Positions 35,762-64,000 of a stretch of DNA of 64,000 bases are shown here, piece after piece. Position 1 is the stretch's first letter; each line of letters opens with the position of its first letter. The notes under the pieces were generated by a model. It made no database searches. It saw nothing but the letters and a program-made list of their open reading frames with translations, and was not told the origin of the DNA. Location of the stretch: positions 1,798,001-1,862,000 of the forward strand of contig OU612068.1 in NCBI GenBank assembly GCA_914767715.1. The letters are read 5' to 3'. A program made the translations under genes and the position numbers. This DNA is from Membranipora membranacea. Lineage: Eukaryota > Bryozoa > Gymnolaemata > Cheilostomatida > Membraniporidae.

Positions 35762-37057
35762 ATGATTTCACAACTGGAAACAGAGAAAAGGAACTTGGAG
35801 AGTTCCTTGCTATTCATGCAACAGGAACATTCTAACACACTCAAAGCTTTACATGAGGAGATAAGCAAACTGCAGAAAAGATGTACAGGTAAGCAGCTTA
35901 ACATTAGGATATTGTATGATATCACAGTTACTGAAATGGAGTGAAGTGTGGTATGTCACTGGTTCACCTTCAAAAAAAAAATTTGCCTAGCAATCTTGCT
36001 GCTTCTGCAGTCTTTTGCTATATTGCGGATTACTCTATATTGTAATTTTCACTTGTAGAATTGACATTCGAGTTAACTATGCAGAATTTTGGAGATGACG
36101 AGTCAGACGAGATAGGTAAGCTAGATACTGAGTAGATTTATTGATGATGATGAACCTGATATTAAAAGAAAATGCCTCTTTCTATATTCTACTTTACCAG
36201 CTCAGTACTTTTATATACACCTGGGTATATATATGTTTGCTTGTAATTCAGTCTCCGTATTCAAAATTCAGCATGAATTCAATATTATAATTGTAGCAAA
36301 GCAAGAGAAAATAGATGAGCTCGCAAAATTGGTGAAAGAGAATGATGAAAGGCACAAGCAACTTAACACGGAGCTGCAAAGTAAAGACATTATCATCGCA
36401 GATCTTAAAAAACAGTTGAAGCATAATGAGAGGAAATTTCTTGAAGAACTGAAGAAGAAAAACCAGCAGGTGCTAGCATTAAAAGTAGAACTGGATAACA
36501 AGGGCAGTACCATAGCCTACCTCACCACAGAGATGCACAGAATAAAAATCATCCACAAAAACAATAGCGATGCATTAGCATTGACCAGCAGCTCGCCCTC
36601 TCCACCTAGTGGAGACCAGATATCACGACTACGTACTCGTGATAGCCTTCATATAAGCAAAGATGGATTGACTGATATACCAATATCACCACCTAGTGGT
36701 GATCAAGCAACCAGGAGGAGACAACGTAAAACATCAGCGTCTGAAATCAGATCACGACCCATTACAGCCAAAGGAAGCAACAAGCCACGCCCAGATGCTG
36801 AGCTGTTCTTAGCTAGGGCTGCTCCAATAGAACCAGAAACCGAGTCAGTAGCAGTGAAGCCCACACCACCTGTGTTACCGCCTATCACCCCAGGGGGTGA
36901 AGATCAAGTGAGCAAGAAAGCTTTTAGCAGAAGGCAGCAGCTGCTGAGGCGACGAGTAGAACTAAAGTCACAACCAGAGTATGGTAAACTAGCTGTGGAT
37001 AAAATTACATCTAACAGTAATACCTGGGTGCATGAGCCTAATACAACCACCAAATGA
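35762..37057 (+). CDS. CCDC92: CCDC92 coiled-coil protein
   Basis: Three exons: 35762-35888, 36059-36115 and 36297-37057; all joins are in frame, giving 314 residues (human CCDC92 is about 331). CCDC92 is a centriole/centrosome-associated coiled-coil protein. The family's N-terminal signature is clear: LESSLLFMQQEHSNTLKALH, then KLQKRC and ELTFELTMQ at the exon junctions. A long coiled coil follows, including KFLEELKKKNQQVLALKVEL and the conserved STIAYLTTEMHRIK. The C-terminal half is Pro/Ser/Arg-rich and disordered, with a conserved-looking PPVLPPITP and a late KLAVDKI matching the vertebrate TLAVDQV. The ATG follows an in-frame stop. The next gene on the right is convergent, and its transcript end is very close. 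Confidence 0.92.
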
Positions 37058-37308
37058 TTATCATTTACCATTCTATCTCTTCAGAGAATTTCACTGCAAT
37101 AACTTTGCGCTTGACAAGAGTATGGTCTTCATGTTGTGAACATCCATAAAGTCAGTTGATTGTACAGCTAGGAAATTCTATCATATTTTTGTTCAGTACA
37201 ATTTGAGCGTTCCCAGTGGCGTGGTTGTTCCAAGTCATCCAATCTTCTGTTCATATTTATTTTGTGATATTTTGTTTAAAGCATGGTGCATTCCAGTTCT
37301 AGCAATTG

Positions 37309-37314
37309 AATAAA
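37309..37314 (+). promoter_or_regulatory. Polyadenylation signal of CCDC92
   Basis: AATAAA about 250 bases after the CCDC92 stop; no closer canonical signal seen. Confidence 0.6.
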
Positions 37315-37376
37315 ATTATTGTTTTGAGAAAATAAGCAAGTAAGCACAAGACACACAGATTCTATGATTTCAAATT

Positions 37377-37382
37377 TTTATT
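37377..37382 (-). promoter_or_regulatory. Candidate polyadenylation signal of the CHD gene
   Basis: AATAAA on the minus strand about 915 bases after the CHD stop codon. An earlier signal could be used instead. Confidence 0.4.
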
Positions 37383-38296
37383 ACAGTACCAGTCAAGAGT
37401 CCAGACTTGCAATACATGAGATTGACTGGCCAAACCAAATATGAAAAAAATAAGCTACTAATTTACAGAAATTTACAGGTTCATAATGATGGTTTCCAGT
37501 AATCAACCAGTAACTGTGACATGATTTGATATAACAGTATTAGTTAAGGATGAGGCTACACATACCATGACGGCAATAAATTAGATAAATGATGGTTTAT
37601 GAAAAAATGAATGAGCGAGGGAAGAAAACTGCTACCTACGAAAAATCGTCATTGGAATAATGTCAATACATTTTTGGTATAACAATTCAGTGCGGATTTG
37701 AGGGTGTTTTATGTACAGAAATCAGCGTGAATCAAGGTCAGGCTAGTTGGATACTCAATTGTTATGAACACAATTTTTATGCAGCGCTGAAACGCACTTG
37801 TTTTGTAGCAAAAAAAGACAACTAATGCAAAATGAGTCAAAAATAGTAGGGACACCCGAGTTCGTCTCCCCATGTAAGCCGATAGTAGCAGTTTGAACCT
37901 CGGATCAGTTAATTTGGTGACACTACTGGCTTATTGTGCCTCGTCTAATATCACTCATTAGATTGATCGCTTGTATTTATCTAAGTATTGAAATGAGGCC
38001 TCCATTCTGAAAAAAAGTGATTGCTCGCGATGAATAATGAATGAAATCCCACTCAGGAATCGTCATATTAAGCCATATAGAATGTACTAGAAGAGATTTT
38101 TCAGGCAGCAGTTTCATGCCACCAGTCGTAGCAGGCTACTTGAAATTACCTATGCTGCTAAGCTATAGCATTTTGTTATTAATCGAAGACTTAATTCAAG
38201 TCTACGGTTGGCCTACTGTAATGAATATAAGACATGAAATTCAGATAACATATTTGATAGAGGGAGAAAAACCTACTGGTTGGTCTCATGGTGTCT

Positions 38297-64000
<25,704 letters not shown>

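Larger units (their letters stand above)
37058..38296. other. Convergent 3' ends of CCDC92 and the CHD gene
   Basis: No coding signal. AATAAA on the plus strand at 37309-37314 should end CCDC92 and AATAAA on the minus strand (37377-37382) should end the CHD transcript; the signals are only 63 bases apart. The rest is the CHD 3' UTR. Confidence 0.6.

Overview
The window is eukaryotic nuclear DNA from an invertebrate-type metazoan. It is AT-rich, genes are split by many GT-AG introns (mostly about 50-1,000 bases), and the gene set is animal-specific: a Wnt ligand, a SIRT6 deacylase, a CCDC92 homologue, a MOZART2 homologue, and a very large CHD7/8-class chromatin remodeller. There are no operons, Shine-Dalgarno sites or CRISPR arrays, and I saw no rRNA or tRNA gene. 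I cannot name the species. A cnidarian, lophotrochozoan or other non-vertebrate animal would fit.

Layout, left to right. 0-1.3 kb: two-exon MZT2 (+). 2.2-4.5 kb: three-exon divergent Rab-type GTPase (-). 6.1-9.1 kb: GAPR-1-like CAP protein (+). 11.1-13.5 kb: five-exon axonemal SAXO5/TEX45-like protein (-). 14.2-14.9 kb: broken 3' end of a non-LTR retrotransposon. 15.7-19.4 kb: six-exon SNARE USE1 (+). 20.4-25.6 kb: five-exon Wnt (-). 25.6-30.1 kb: the largest stretch without recognisable coding. 30.1-34.0 kb: seven-exon SIRT6 (-). 35.8-37.1 kb: three-exon CCDC92 (+). 38.3-64.0 kb: 46 coding exons of a class III CHD remodeller (-), whose 5' end lies beyond the window.

I checked every intron phase of the multi-exon models by hand and each joins in frame. 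The CHD model gives at least 3,492 residues. The genes do not form one pathway, although CHD and SIRT6 are both chromatin enzymes, and MZT2, the SAXO5-like protein and CCDC92 are microtubule or cilium/centrosome related.

Non-coding structure of note: a 27-bp minisatellite (20.7 copies) in the intron that splits the second BRK domain; a five-fold duplicated 5' splice site in the CHD gene; a 340-bp terminal-inverted-repeat element with 9-bp target duplications; a 53-bp hairpin insertion, also with 9-bp duplications; two copies of a tiny inverted-repeat element; a 0.5-kb foldback element inside SIRT6; a splice donor inside a TTAGG-type array; and a CtBP-type motif in the CHD C-terminus.
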